A stretch of DNA of 64,000 nt from Rhodospirillaceae bacterium (GCA_947476695.1 CANJRD010000001.1:1-64000); one strand, 5' to 3'. Positions 25,796 through 35,685 are shown, counted from the first letter of the stretch. The notes: generated by a model not told the origin, from the letters alone. Numbers and translations: made by a program.

Positions 25796-26796
25796 GCGAA
25801 CGCGAAGCGCTGATCGCGCAGTTTCTGAAGACGAACGGCTGGAGCGATGCGGCACGCAAGCGCATCGCCGGGGATGCCTCGTTCCGCAAGTACGACCGCC
25901 TGACGCGCGGGACCGAGACGATCATCCTGATGGACGCACCCCCGCCGCAGGAGAACGTGCGACCCTTCATCGCCATCGGCAAACATCTGCATGAGCTGGG
26001 CTTCTCAGCACCCGCGATCCTCGCCGCCGACGTCGAGGCCGGCCTGCTGCTGCTCGAAGACCTGGGCGACGACACCTACACCCGCCTGCTCGCGCGCGGC
26101 GTTTCGGAAGAGCGGCTCTATGCGCTCGCCATCGACGCCCTGATCGCGCTGCATCAATTGCCGCCGGACAAGGCTGTTGCACCAGGCGTGATCCCTTACG
26201 GCACGCCGCGACTGCTGGAGGAAGTGAACCGCCTGCACGTGTGGTATCTGCCGCTGGTCGGCGCCGCGCCGTTGAGCGAGGCGGCCAAGACCGAATACGA
26301 AGCGATCTGGTCGCGCCTGTTGCCCGCCGCCTGGGATGCGCCGACGTCGATGATCCTGTTCGACTATCACGTCGACAATCTGCTCGGCCTATTCGACCGC
26401 AACGGCGTGAAGGCCTGCGGTCTGCTCGACTTCCAGGACGCCGTCGCCGGCCCCGTGACCTACGACTTGATGTCGCTGTTGGAAGACGCACGTCGCGATA
26501 TCGACCCGGCCTTGGTCGCGCGGATGAAGGACCGTTACCGCGCCGCGTTCCCGAACATGGGCGATGGCTTCGACCGCTCCTGGGCGGTGATGGCCGCGCA
26601 ACGCCACGTACGCGTGCTTGGCACCTTCGCGCGCCTCAAGGTCCGCGATCACAAGCCGCACTACCTCGTGCACATCCCACGCCTGTGGCGCTACATGGAT
26701 GAGTGCCTGGCGCATCCGCATCTCGCGGAACTAAAGGACTGGCTTACCGCGCATGTGCCGGCCGCCGCGCGCAGCATTCCGGCGGAAGCCGCTTGA
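25792..26796 (+). CDS. amgK: N-acetylmuramate/N-acetylglucosamine 1-kinase (AmgK-like phosphotransferase)
   Basis: 334 residues from a GTG overlapping the tsaE stop. The aminoglycoside-phosphotransferase fold is clear. The catalytic loop reads FDYHVDNLL (Asp kept, but the usual preceding His is Phe), and the metal loop is GLLDFQDAVAGPVTYDLMSLLEDARRD, which is characteristic of the AmgK group. The next gene encodes a MurU-like nucleotidyltransferase starting on the amgK stop, and that pairing supports a MurNAc-1-phosphate-forming kinase in cell-wall recycling. Without that neighbour it would only be called an APH-family kinase. Confidence 0.83.
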   Translation: MSEREALIAQFLKTNGWSDAARKRIAGDASFRKYDRLTRGTETIILMDAPPPQENVRPFIAIGKHLHELGFSAPAILAADVEAGLLLLEDLGDDTYTRLLARGVSEERLYALAIDALIALHQLPPDKAVAPGVIPYGTPRLLEEVNRLHVWYLPLVGAAPLSEAAKTEYEAIWSRLLPAAWDAPTSMILFDYHVDNLLGLFDRNGVKACGLLDFQDAVAGPVTYDLMSLLEDARRDIDPALVARMKDRYRAAFPNMGDGFDRSWAVMAAQRHVRVLGTFARLKVRDHKPHYLVHIPRLWRYMDECLAHPHLAELKDWLTAHVPAAARSIPAEAA

Positions 26797-27524
26797 TGGC
26801 GGCACATCCCACCACCGCGATGCTGCTGGCGGCCGGGCTTGGCACGCGCATGCGGCCGCTGACGCTGACGATGCCGAAGCCGCTGGTCGAGGTCGCGGGC
26901 AAGCCGTTGATCGACTGGACGCTGGATCAGTTGGCAGCGAGCGGCGTGACGGAAGCCGTGGTCAATGTGCACTATCTCGCCGATCTCTTGCGCCGTCACC
27001 TGGCGCACCGGCAGCGGCCCGGCATCGTCATTTCGGATGAGACGGAGCGCCTGCTGGACACCGGCGGCGGCGTGATCAAGGCGCTGCCGCTGCTGGGCGC
27101 CGCGCCGTTCTTCACGTGCAATTGCGACGCCATCATCGTCGATGCGCCCGGCCAGCCCAACGCGTTCACGCGTCTGGCGACGGCGTGGAACGACACACAG
27201 CATGACGTCGTGATGCTGCTGCATCCGACTGACACCGCCCATGGCTTCGATGGCCCGGGCGACTTCTTCGCTGATGACGATGGCCGCATGCGCCGCCGCG
27301 CCGGCGCCGCGAGCGCGCCGTATGTATACGCCGGCGCCTATCTCATGCACCCGCGTGTGCTGGCCGGCGAGACCGCCGAGCCTTTCTCAATGAACCGCAT
27401 CTGGGATCGCGCGATTGCCGCCGACCGCCTGCGTGCGGTGATTCACAGCGGCGACTGGTATCACGTCGGCACCCCCGAAGCCGTGCCGGAGACGACCGCA
27501 TTGCTCGGCCGGAGCGCGGCGTGA
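26796..27524 (+). CDS. murU: N-acetylmuramate-1-phosphate uridylyltransferase (MurU-like)
   Basis: 242 residues from the ATG at 26796 (one-base overlap with amgK). The nucleotidyltransferase signature MLLAAGLGTRMRPLT is followed by MPKPLVEVAGKPLI. The acidic pair in FFTCNCDAII (Asp at about 110) and a C-terminal metal-binding Asp region (SGDWYHVGTPE) are present. MurU converts MurNAc-1-P to UDP-MurNAc, bypassing the fosfomycin target MurA. Annotation pipelines often call this family mannose-1-phosphate guanylyltransferase. Coupling to amgK favours the recycling role. Its stop overlaps the addB GTG. Confidence 0.83.
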   Translation: MAAHPTTAMLLAAGLGTRMRPLTLTMPKPLVEVAGKPLIDWTLDQLAASGVTEAVVNVHYLADLLRRHLAHRQRPGIVISDETERLLDTGGGVIKALPLLGAAPFFTCNCDAIIVDAPGQPNAFTRLATAWNDTQHDVVMLLHPTDTAHGFDGPGDFFADDDGRMRRRAGAASAPYVYAGAYLMHPRVLAGETAEPFSMNRIWDRAIAADRLRAVIHSGDWYHVGTPEAVPETTALLGRSAA

Positions 27525-30508
27525 CCAAGACCTGGCGCGCCCTGACGCGGGCCGGACAGGCGAATGTCTTCACCATCCCGCCGCGGGTTGCCTTCGTCGA
27601 TGCGCTGGCGCAAGGCCTGCTCGACGATGCGGGCGACGACCCGCTGGCGCTCGCTTCCGTCACCGTGCTCCTGCCGACACGTCGCGCGGGACGGGCGTTG
27701 CGTGACGCATTCCTGCGCCTGACCGAAGGCAAACCGCTGCTGCTGCCGCGCTTGATGCCGCTGAACGACGTCGACAGCGACGAGGCGCTGTTCGGCAGCT
27801 TCACCACAGGCGTCAACGCCGATCTGCCACCGCCGATGCCGCCGCTGCGCCGCCAACTGATGCTCGCCAAGATGATCGCGGCTGTCCCTGCGGAGAACGG
27901 CTTGCCGCCGCGCCCGGAGCAAGCCATCGAGCTTGCGGCCGAACTCGCGCGTCTGCTCGATCAGGTACAGACCGAGCAACTCGACTTCGCACGCCTGCGC
28001 AATCTGGTGCCCGATGCCTATGCCGCACACTGGCAGATCACGCTGAAGTTCCTGGAGATCGTCACCGAGACCTGGCCGAAAATTCTCGCCGGCGAAGGCA
28101 CCATCGATCCCGCCGCGCATCGCAACGCCATCTTCGCCGCCCAGGCCAAGATCTGGGCCGCCGGTGCGCCGGGACCGATCATCGCGGCAGGGTCCACGGG
28201 CAGCATTCCCGCCACGGCGGATCTGCTGGCCGCCATCGCGCGCCTGAAAGATGGCTGCGTGCTTCTGCCCGGTCTCGACACCGCGCTCGATACCGAGGCT
28301 TGGGAACAGCTGGATGAATCCCACCCGCAGTTCGGCTTGAAACATCTGCTGTCGCGCATCGGGCTGGAGCGCGACCGCGTGCAGCTGTGGCCGACGGTCG
28401 ATGACCCCGCGCCCTCGCCGCGCGAACGGTTGATTTCCGCCTGCATGCGGCCCGCGGCGACGACGGAAGCCTGGACGCAGGATATATCCCTTCAACAGCT
28501 TGGCAGCGCCGCCGTCAAAGAGCTCACGCGCCTCGATTGCCCGGGTCCGCGCGAGGAAGCCGAAGCCATCGGGCTCATCATGCGGGAAGCGGTCGAAGTT
28601 TCCGGACGCACTTGCGCGCTGGTGACACCCGACCGCGCGCTGGCCGAACGCGTGGCGGCCGAGATGGAACGCTGGGGCATCGTGCTGGATGACTCTGCCG
28701 GCCGCCCGCTGGCGCGCACGCCGACGGGCGCGTTCCTGCGCCTGACCGCCGCGATGGTCGCCGACGACTTCGCCCCGGTCGCTACATTGGCGGTTTGCAA
28801 ACATCCCCTGGCCGCCGGCGGTGCCGACCCGGGCTATTTCCGCTACATCAGCCGCAGCGCCGAAATCGAAATTCTGCGCGGCGCGAAGCCGGCAGCTGGT
28901 CTCGACGGCCTCGCGGAACTTACCGCCCGCGCCAAGGACGACGATACGGCCCCCTGGCTGACGCTGCTGACCGTCGCCTGCCGCCGTTTCGCCGCGTTGA
29001 TGCGCGAGGAACGCGTACCCCTCAGCACCTTGCTCGCCGCCCATATGGAGATGGCCGAGGCGCTGGCGACGACAAGCGATCAGCCCGGGCCGCTGCGCCT
29101 ATGGGCCGGCGATGCGGGCGACGTGGGAGCTGCCTTTATCGCCGAACTCGCGCGCGATGCCGACGTTCTGGCGCCAATCGCACCCAGCGCCTATGTCGGC
29201 GTGCTCGAGACGTTGATGGCCGGCGTGACCGTGCGCCCGCATTACGGTCGCCACCCGCGCCTCGCCATCCTCGGCCCGCTGGAAGCACGCTTGAAGCGCT
29301 TCGACGTATTGATCCTCGCCGGACTCAACGAAGGCACTTGGCCCGCCGAAGCGCGTCCCGATGCCTGGATGAGCCGGCCGATGCGCAAGAGCTTCGGCCT
29401 GCCGTCGCCCGAACGGCGTATCGGTCTGGCCGCGCACGATATCGCACAAGCGCTCTGCGCGCCGCGCGTGATCCTGACGCGGTCCTTGAAAGTCGACGGC
29501 ACGCCCACGGTGCCGTCGCGCTGGTTGATGCGGCTGGAGCGCGTGATCGAGGCGGCCAAGCTCGGCAGTCGCTGGCGCGACGAATCCCACACATGGTCGT
29601 CCTGGGCCCGTGCGCTCACCCGGCCTGACGCGGTGCGCGCCTGCGCGCCGCCCGCGCCAGCACCGCCGGTTGCCGCAAGGCCACGACGCCTTTCGGTGAC
29701 CGAGATCGAGAAGTGGATGCGCGATCCCTACAGCATCTATGCGCGCCATGTCTTGGGCTTGCGTCCGCTTGACCCTCTGGAGCAGGACCCGGGCGCCGCC
29801 GACTACGGCAACCTGATCCACGACGCGCTGCAGGAATTCATCCAACAGCATCCCACCGGACGACTGCCGACAGAATCGGAAGCGAAGCTGATCGCGATCG
29901 GCCGCAGGAAGTTCGCGACCGAAGTGCTGCGCCCCGGCATCACCGCCTTCTGGTGGCCGCGTTTCGAGCGCATTGCCCGTTGGTTCATCGCAACTGAAAT
30001 CGACCGCCGCGATGCGCTGGTGCAAGCGCATGCCGAAGTGAAAGGCGAAATGACCCTGAACGGCCCAGCGGGTCCGTTCCGTCTGCACGGCCGCGCCGAC
30101 CGCATCGATCAGCTGAAGAACGGCCTGGCCATTATCGACTACAAGACCGGCGCGCCGCCGACTGCCCGGGAAGTACTCGCCGGCTTTGCGCCGCAGTTGC
30201 CGCTGGAAGCGGTGATGGTCGCGGCCGGCGCCTTCGCCGACATCCCGCGCCGCATGGCGACGGAACTCGCGTTCTGGCGCCTGCATGGACGCGGCGACGG
30301 TGGCGAAGTCGCCATCATCAAAGGCGCACCGGAAGATATGGCCAAAACGGCGGCGGACAATCTGGCGCAGTTGATCGCGACATTCGACAAACCCGAGACG
30401 CGTTATGAGTCGCGGCCCAATCCGGAGGCCGCGCCGACGTACAGCGACTACCTGCATCTCGCGCGCGTGAAGGAATGGGGCGCCGTCGCCGACGAGGGCG
30501 GCTCATGA
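27521..30508 (+). CDS. addB: Double-strand break repair protein AddB
   Basis: 995 residues from a GTG coupled to murU. This is the alphaproteobacterial type of AddB (about 1000 residues). It has a degenerate helicase-like N-terminal half and a C-terminal RecB-type nuclease with GLAIIDYKTGAPP (the metal-binding Asp and catalytic Lys). The iron-sulfur cysteines of the Bacillus AddB nuclease are not obvious here. With AddA it processes broken DNA ends to 3' tails at Chi-like sites for RecA. Its TGA overlaps the addA ATG (ATGA). Confidence 0.95.
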   Translation: MTKTWRALTRAGQANVFTIPPRVAFVDALAQGLLDDAGDDPLALASVTVLLPTRRAGRALRDAFLRLTEGKPLLLPRLMPLNDVDSDEALFGSFTTGVNADLPPPMPPLRRQLMLAKMIAAVPAENGLPPRPEQAIELAAELARLLDQVQTEQLDFARLRNLVPDAYAAHWQITLKFLEIVTETWPKILAGEGTIDPAAHRNAIFAAQAKIWAAGAPGPIIAAGSTGSIPATADLLAAIARLKDGCVLLPGLDTALDTEAWEQLDESHPQFGLKHLLSRIGLERDRVQLWPTVDDPAPSPRERLISACMRPAATTEAWTQDISLQQLGSAAVKELTRLDCPGPREEAEAIGLIMREAVEVSGRTCALVTPDRALAERVAAEMERWGIVLDDSAGRPLARTPTGAFLRLTAAMVADDFAPVATLAVCKHPLAAGGADPGYFRYISRSAEIEILRGAKPAAGLDGLAELTARAKDDDTAPWLTLLTVACRRFAALMREERVPLSTLLAAHMEMAEALATTSDQPGPLRLWAGDAGDVGAAFIAELARDADVLAPIAPSAYVGVLETLMAGVTVRPHYGRHPRLAILGPLEARLKRFDVLILAGLNEGTWPAEARPDAWMSRPMRKSFGLPSPERRIGLAAHDIAQALCAPRVILTRSLKVDGTPTVPSRWLMRLERVIEAAKLGSRWRDESHTWSSWARALTRPDAVRACAPPAPAPPVAARPRRLSVTEIEKWMRDPYSIYARHVLGLRPLDPLEQDPGAADYGNLIHDALQEFIQQHPTGRLPTESEAKLIAIGRRKFATEVLRPGITAFWWPRFERIARWFIATEIDRRDALVQAHAEVKGEMTLNGPAGPFRLHGRADRIDQLKNGLAIIDYKTGAPPTAREVLAGFAPQLPLEAVMVAAGAFADIPRRMATELAFWRLHGRGDGGEVAIIKGAPEDMAKTAADNLAQLIATFDKPETRYESRPNPEAAPTYSDYLHLARVKEWGAVADEGGS

Positions 30509-33500
30509 GTTCCTCTCTTCCCCCGCCTTCGGTGAGCGTCGTCGACGCTGCAACAATCAATCAGCGCTCCGCAACAAATCCGGAAGCAAGCGCTTGGGTT
30601 AGCGCCTCTGCTGGCTCCGGCAAGACGCGTGTTCTCAGTCAACGCGTCCTAACATTGCTGCTCGAAGGAACACTTCCCAGCCGCATTCTGTGCCTGACCT
30701 TCACAAAGGCCGCGGCGGCAGAAATGGACAACCGCATTGTTCGCAGCCTATCCGAGTGGGTGACCTCATCGGAAGATGAGCTACTTAAAGACTTGCAAGA
30801 GATACTGGGCAGTCGCCTCAAACCGATCCATTTCAAGCGAGCGCGCCAACTATTTGCACAGGTTCTGGATAGTCCGGGCGGCCTACAAATATCGACGCTG
30901 CATGCGTTTTGCCAGTCGCTGCTTCGACGGTTCCCGTTGGAAGCAGATATCGCGCCGCATTTCACGCTGATTGATGAGCGCGACGCCAACGAGACGTTAG
31001 CCCGGGCGTTGGAAGCGACGTTGGCAGACGCGCCGCAGGACGATTCTTTGCGGAATGCCATGAAGGTGATTACCGCACGCGTGCATGAGATCAATTTCGC
31101 CGATCTGATGGATGAGATGGTGAGCGCTCGTGCGAAACTCACTCGAATGTTGGCAGCTTATGGCGGTCAAATCGATGTCGCCTCCGAAGCTATCGCTGCT
31201 TGCCTCGATGTGACCGTGACAATGACGGATGAGCAGGTTGTCGCGGCAGCCTGTGAGGAAAACGCATTCCATCGCACCGACCTCGAACGCGCCGTCTCGG
31301 CTATGGAGCGTGGTTCGAAAAATGATCAGGACCGCGCTTCCATTATCCGTGCGTGGCTCACGACCGAAGACAGAGCCGCAGCTTTTGAAAAATATCTGCG
31401 AGCGTTTCTGACCGTAAAAGGTGAACCCCGCGCACCTAATACGCTGGTCACCCAAACGACATCCAAGGCATTCCCGGACGTACGCGCCGTTATCGAGAGC
31501 GAATACGATCGAATCATAGCCGTGAGGCGCAAGCGGTGCTCAGTCGAGGTTTGTGTCGCTAGCTGCGCGCTGTTACGCGTCGGCACAGAAGTTCTCGCCC
31601 GCTATAAGCGGGAAAAGTCCCTGCGCAACTGGATCGACTATGACGATCTGATCCAGACCGCGCGTCGGCTGCTGGAGCGCCCCGACTTCAGTGCCTGGGT
31701 GCTCTACAAGCTCGACGGCGGCATCGATCACGTGCTCGTCGACGAGGCGCAGGATACTAACCCCGATCAGTGGGCGATCCTGACCGCGCTGACGGATGAG
31801 TTCTTCGCCGGTGAAGGTGCGCGGGCCCAAACCCGCACGGTGTTCGCCGTGGGCGACCGCAAGCAGTCGATCTACAGCTTCCAGGGCGCCGACCCGGACT
31901 CCTTTGACCGCATGCAAGCGCGCTTCGCCGCGCATGTGGGCGCGGCCGATGCGAAGTGGGAGTCGGTCGAACTGAACGTCTCGTTCCGCTCGGTGCCTGC
32001 CGTGCTTGATGCCGTCGACGCCGTGTTTGCAACGCCTGCCGCGCGTGCCGGCGTGGTGATCGGTGGCACGACACTGAAACATCTTGCAGCGCGCCAGAAC
32101 GACGCGGGCCTGGTCGAGATATGGCCGCCAATCGCACCCGCCGCCGAAGACGAACCGCAGCCCTGGAAGCCGCCGGTCGAACGCGTGGCCGGCGATGTCC
32201 CGGCCTTCCGCCTCGCCGCTTTGATCGCGAAAAAGATCGCGCATATGGTCAACAGCGGCGAACGTCTGATCGCGAAAGACCGCCCCATCCGTCCCGGCGA
32301 CATCATGATCCTGGTGCGCCGCCGCACCGGCTTCGTCGAAGAACTCGTGCGGCGTTTGAAGCAAGCCAATATCGCCGTCGCCGGTGTCGACCGCATGGTG
32401 CTGACCGAGCAGCTGGCGGTGATGGACCTGATGGCGCTGGGCCGGTTCCTGCTGTTGCCCGCCGACGACCTGACACTCGCCACCGTTCTGAAAGGCCCGC
32501 TTATGGGCCTCACCGAGGAGGAACTGTTCATCCTCGCGCACGGGCGTGACGACCAGAGACTATGGGATGTGCTGAAGGTGCATGCCGGCAGCACGTCGCG
32601 CTTCGGCGAGGCGCATGCCTGGCTGGAAGACTTGCTCAAGCGCACCGACTACGCGACGCCGGCGGAACTTTACGCGCATGTATTGGTCGCCCAACACGGC
32701 CGGCGCAAGATTCTCAGTCGCCTCGGCGAGGAAGCCGACGACCCCATCGATGAATTCCTGCGTCTCGCGCTCGCCTATCAGGAGACGCATCCGCCGTCGC
32801 TGGAAGGCTTCCTGCACTGGCTGGAACGCGGTCAGACCGAGATCAAGCGCGACCTCGACCAGACCGGCGCCGATGCGGTGCGCGTCATCACCGTCCATGG
32901 CGCCAAGGGTCTGCAAGCACCCATCGTGTTCCTGCCGGACACGACGCAAACACCGCTGGGTCGCCAGCGTCTCTATTGGACCGATGACGATGCCGGGTTG
33001 CTGCTGTGGCCGCCGCGCAGCGCGGACATGGAAGACGTCTGCACCGCACTGAAAGATTCCGCCGACGCCGCGCGCGATGAGGAATATCGCCGCCTGCTCT
33101 ACGTCGCGATGACCCGCGCCGAGGATCGCCTGTACGTCTGTGGCTGGCACACCCGCCGCCCCGCCGCGCCGGAGAAAACGTGGTACGGCATGATCGCCGC
33201 CGGTCTGCAGGACTTGGCGCAGCCAATCACGGATGAATTCCTGGCGCGCGAAGGTTCGCTGCCTGGCGGCACGGTGCTGCGCCTGGAAAGCGCGCAACGC
33301 GTACCCCCGAAGACGCCGGATGCACCGCCCGTGACTCCGGCGGTCGAGCCCTTGCAGCCCTGGGCGACGACGCCCGCGCGCGCCGAGGAAACGCCGCCGC
33401 GTCCGCTGGCCCCGTCGCAAGGACCGCTGCCCGACCCACCGGCCACCTCGCCGCTGGCGGAGGGCGCTTTGCGCTTCCAGCGCGGCCTGATCATCCATCG

Positions 33501-33972
33501 CCTGCTGCAAAGCCTGCCCGACTTGCCGCCGGCCAAGCGCGCGGCCGCCGCGACCGCCTTCGCCAAGCGTCCGGCCTGGGGTCTGGGCGCGGATCAGCAA
33601 CAGGCCGTCGTCGCCGAGACGCTGGCGGTGCTGGAGGCCCCCGCCTTCGCCGCCCTGTTCGGCCCCGGCTCGCGCGCCGAGGTGCCGATCACCGGGCTCG
33701 TCGGTGGCCATGCCATCGCCGGCCAGGTCGACCGGCTGGCCGTGACCGAGACCGACGTCTTTATCGTCGACTACAAGACCAACCGCCCGCCGCCGCGCGC
33801 CGCCGCCCAGGTCGACCCCGCTTATGTTTTCCAGATGGCGGCCTATCGCGCGGCGCTGTCACGGATTTATCCCGGCCGCACCATCCATTGCCTCTTGCTG
33901 TGGACCGACGGGGCCTTCACTTTGGAGCTCTCGCCCGAACAACTCGACTTAGCGTTAGCCCCCATCACATGA
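30505..33972 (+). CDS. addA: Double-strand break repair helicase-nuclease AddA
   Basis: 1155 residues. UvrD-like helicase motifs are in order: SASAGSGKTRVL (Walker A), LTFTKAAAAEM, TLHAFCQSLLRRFP, VDEAQDTNPDQW (Walker B), VGDRKQSIYSFQGA, VITVHGAKGLQAPIVFLPD and RLLYVAMTRAEDRLYVCG. The C-terminal nuclease contains GQVDRL and FIVDYKTNRPPP. From about 30,510 to 31,610 the DNA is markedly poorer in GC than the rest of the gene (47% in two lines I counted, against 68% further on), while the protein motifs stay intact. The downstream HAD gene overlaps its stop by 4 bases. Confidence 0.96.
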   Translation: MSSSLPPPSVSVVDAATINQRSATNPEASAWVSASAGSGKTRVLSQRVLTLLLEGTLPSRILCLTFTKAAAAEMDNRIVRSLSEWVTSSEDELLKDLQEILGSRLKPIHFKRARQLFAQVLDSPGGLQISTLHAFCQSLLRRFPLEADIAPHFTLIDERDANETLARALEATLADAPQDDSLRNAMKVITARVHEINFADLMDEMVSARAKLTRMLAAYGGQIDVASEAIAACLDVTVTMTDEQVVAAACEENAFHRTDLERAVSAMERGSKNDQDRASIIRAWLTTEDRAAAFEKYLRAFLTVKGEPRAPNTLVTQTTSKAFPDVRAVIESEYDRIIAVRRKRCSVEVCVASCALLRVGTEVLARYKREKSLRNWIDYDDLIQTARRLLERPDFSAWVLYKLDGGIDHVLVDEAQDTNPDQWAILTALTDEFFAGEGARAQTRTVFAVGDRKQSIYSFQGADPDSFDRMQARFAAHVGAADAKWESVELNVSFRSVPAVLDAVDAVFATPAARAGVVIGGTTLKHLAARQNDAGLVEIWPPIAPAAEDEPQPWKPPVERVAGDVPAFRLAALIAKKIAHMVNSGERLIAKDRPIRPGDIMILVRRRTGFVEELVRRLKQANIAVAGVDRMVLTEQLAVMDLMALGRFLLLPADDLTLATVLKGPLMGLTEEELFILAHGRDDQRLWDVLKVHAGSTSRFGEAHAWLEDLLKRTDYATPAELYAHVLVAQHGRRKILSRLGEEADDPIDEFLRLALAYQETHPPSLEGFLHWLERGQTEIKRDLDQTGADAVRVITVHGAKGLQAPIVFLPDTTQTPLGRQRLYWTDDDAGLLLWPPRSADMEDVCTALKDSADAARDEEYRRLLYVAMTRAEDRLYVCGWHTRRPAAPEKTWYGMIAAGLQDLAQPITDEFLAREGSLPGGTVLRLESAQRVPPKTPDAPPVTPAVEPLQPWATTPARAEETPPRPLAPSQGPLPDPPATSPLAEGALRFQRGLIIHRLLQSLPDLPPAKRAAAATAFAKRPAWGLGADQQQAVVAETLAVLEAPAFAALFGPGSRAEVPITGLVGGHAIAGQVDRLAVTETDVFIVDYKTNRPPPRAAAQVDPAYVFQMAAYRAALSRIYPGRTIHCLLLWTDGAFTLELSPEQLDLALAPIT

Positions 33973-34577
33973 CCATCGACACGGTCGTCTTCGACCTCGG
34001 CAACGTCCTCGTTCAGTGGGACCCGCGGAACCTCTATCGCAAACTCATCTCCGATGAGCGCGAGATGGAAACGTTCCTGAACGAGGTCTGCACGACCCCC
34101 TGGCACGTGCGCCAGGACGCCGACGGAAAGCGCGCCGACGCCACCGCCGAATTAATCGCAAAATTTCCCGACAAGCGCGATCTCATCAGTGCGTTCTACG
34201 ATCGCTTCGATGAGATGATCGCGGGCGAGGTCCCGGGCATGGCGCAAATCGTCATGGGCCTGAAAGCGCGCGGCATCATGGTCTACGGCCTGACCAACTG
34301 GCCGGGCGACATGTTCCATCACAGCAAGAAGTTCGACATCCTGTCGCACCTCGACGGCATCGTCGTCTCCGGCCACGAGGGCATCAAGAAGCCCGATCCG
34401 CGGCTGTTCCAGATTCTGTTCGCGCGCTACAACATCAAACCCGCGCGGTCGATGTTCGTCGACGATATCGCCGAGAACGTGGCCGCGGGAATGGCCATGG
34501 GAATGTATGGCCATCTGTTCCAAGATGCGCTGCATCTGCGCACGGCGCTCAAGGGCTATCACCTGCTGACGAGCTGA
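33969..34577 (+). CDS. HAD-superfamily phosphatase (YihX-like)
   Basis: 202 residues. Motif I is VVFDLGNVLVQWD (nucleophile Asp near residue 8, with Gly at the usual second-Asp position as in the YihX group). Motif II is GLTNWP, motif III the Lys in GIKKPDPRLF, and motif IV MFVDDIAENVAAG. Relatives dephosphorylate sugar phosphates such as glucose-1-phosphate, but the substrate here is unproven. The start ATG overlaps the addA stop (ATGA), and its stop overlaps the next start by one base, so it is part of the addBA transcript. Confidence 0.88.
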   Translation: MTIDTVVFDLGNVLVQWDPRNLYRKLISDEREMETFLNEVCTTPWHVRQDADGKRADATAELIAKFPDKRDLISAFYDRFDEMIAGEVPGMAQIVMGLKARGIMVYGLTNWPGDMFHHSKKFDILSHLDGIVVSGHEGIKKPDPRLFQILFARYNIKPARSMFVDDIAENVAAGMAMGMYGHLFQDALHLRTALKGYHLLTS

Positions 34578-35668
34578 TGAACGCACCGCTGACCGAAACA
34601 ATGACAACAGAAACCACGGACGATGTCGCCGCCGTCAAAGGTGTGATGCTGCGCGACGCGTGGTACTACGCGCTGGCCTCAGCGGACTTGCGCGCCGGCA
34701 CCACCACGCATCGCACGCTGCTGGGTGAGCCGGTACTGATCGGGCGCGACGCGGGCGGAAAAATCTTCGCGCTGCGCGACACTTGCCCGCATCGCGGCAC
34801 GCTATTGTCGCGTGGACCCTTCGACGGCAAGGAAGTCGCCTGCCCGTATCACGGTTGGCGCTTCGCCACGAACGGCCAGTGCACCGCGATCCCGTCGCAG
34901 ACGGCGGATCAGCGCCCGCAGCCGGCCGACATCCGCGCGCAAACGTTTCCGGCACACGAAGCCGCCGGCAACATCTGGGTGTTCGTCGGCGCGCGCAACG
35001 CGACGCCGCCGCCCCTGCCGGCGCTGCCCGAGGCGGCCAAGCGTCCGCAGCTGCATCTGGTCATGCGGTTCCCCTGCAATATCGATCTTGCGGTGATCGG
35101 CCTGATGGATCCGGCGCATGGCGCTTTCGTGCACAAGTCCGCGGTCTGGCGCAGCGAGCAAAGCATTCACGAGAAGCGGAAAAGCTTCTCACCAGCGCCC
35201 GGTGCGCTGGGCTGGCGCATGGATAAACATCGGGCATCGTCCAACAGCCGCGCCTATCGCCTGTTCCTCGGCGGTCAGCCGGAGACGGAAATCACCTACA
35301 CATTGCCGTCGGTGCGCATCGAGCATGCGAGTACCGGTCGTTATAACTATGTTGGCCTCACCGCCTGCACGCCCGTCACCGCCGACGCCACCGACGTGCA
35401 TCACGTCATGTACTGGGACATTCCCGGCGGCGCGCTGTGGCGGCCGGTCGTGCGCCAGGTGGCGCATCGATTCCTCGATCAGGACCGCGTGGCCGTGATC
35501 GCCATGCAGGAAGGTTTAGCCTTCTCGCCCTCCACCATGCTGGTGCGCGACGCCGATACGCAGGTGCGGTGGTATTACCGTTTAAAGCGCGAGTGGCTGG
35601 CCGCGGCGGCGGAAGCCCGAGCGCCGGAGAATGCTTTGACGCCAACGGTGCTCACCTGGCGAAGCTGA
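34577..35668 (+). CDS. Rieske [2Fe-2S] aromatic-ring-hydroxylating-type oxygenase alpha subunit
   Basis: 363 residues. The Rieske cluster motif CPHRGTLL ... CPYHGW lies at about residues 69-93. The mononuclear-iron site has DPAHGAFVH (about 178-186), and a C-terminal helix-grip domain follows. The layout is that of single-component PobA/VanA-type oxygenases, for example O-demethylases. No ferredoxin or reductase gene is nearby, so electrons must come from elsewhere. It lies between addA and trxA, genes usually adjacent in this group, and overlaps the HAD gene by one base. The substrate is unknown. Confidence 0.87.
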   Translation: MNAPLTETMTTETTDDVAAVKGVMLRDAWYYALASADLRAGTTTHRTLLGEPVLIGRDAGGKIFALRDTCPHRGTLLSRGPFDGKEVACPYHGWRFATNGQCTAIPSQTADQRPQPADIRAQTFPAHEAAGNIWVFVGARNATPPPLPALPEAAKRPQLHLVMRFPCNIDLAVIGLMDPAHGAFVHKSAVWRSEQSIHEKRKSFSPAPGALGWRMDKHRASSNSRAYRLFLGGQPETEITYTLPSVRIEHASTGRYNYVGLTACTPVTADATDVHHVMYWDIPGGALWRPVVRQVAHRFLDQDRVAVIAMQEGLAFSPSTMLVRDADTQVRWYYRLKREWLAAAAEARAPENALTPTVLTWRS

Positions 35669-35685
35669 TTCTCCCGCCGGTTGTC

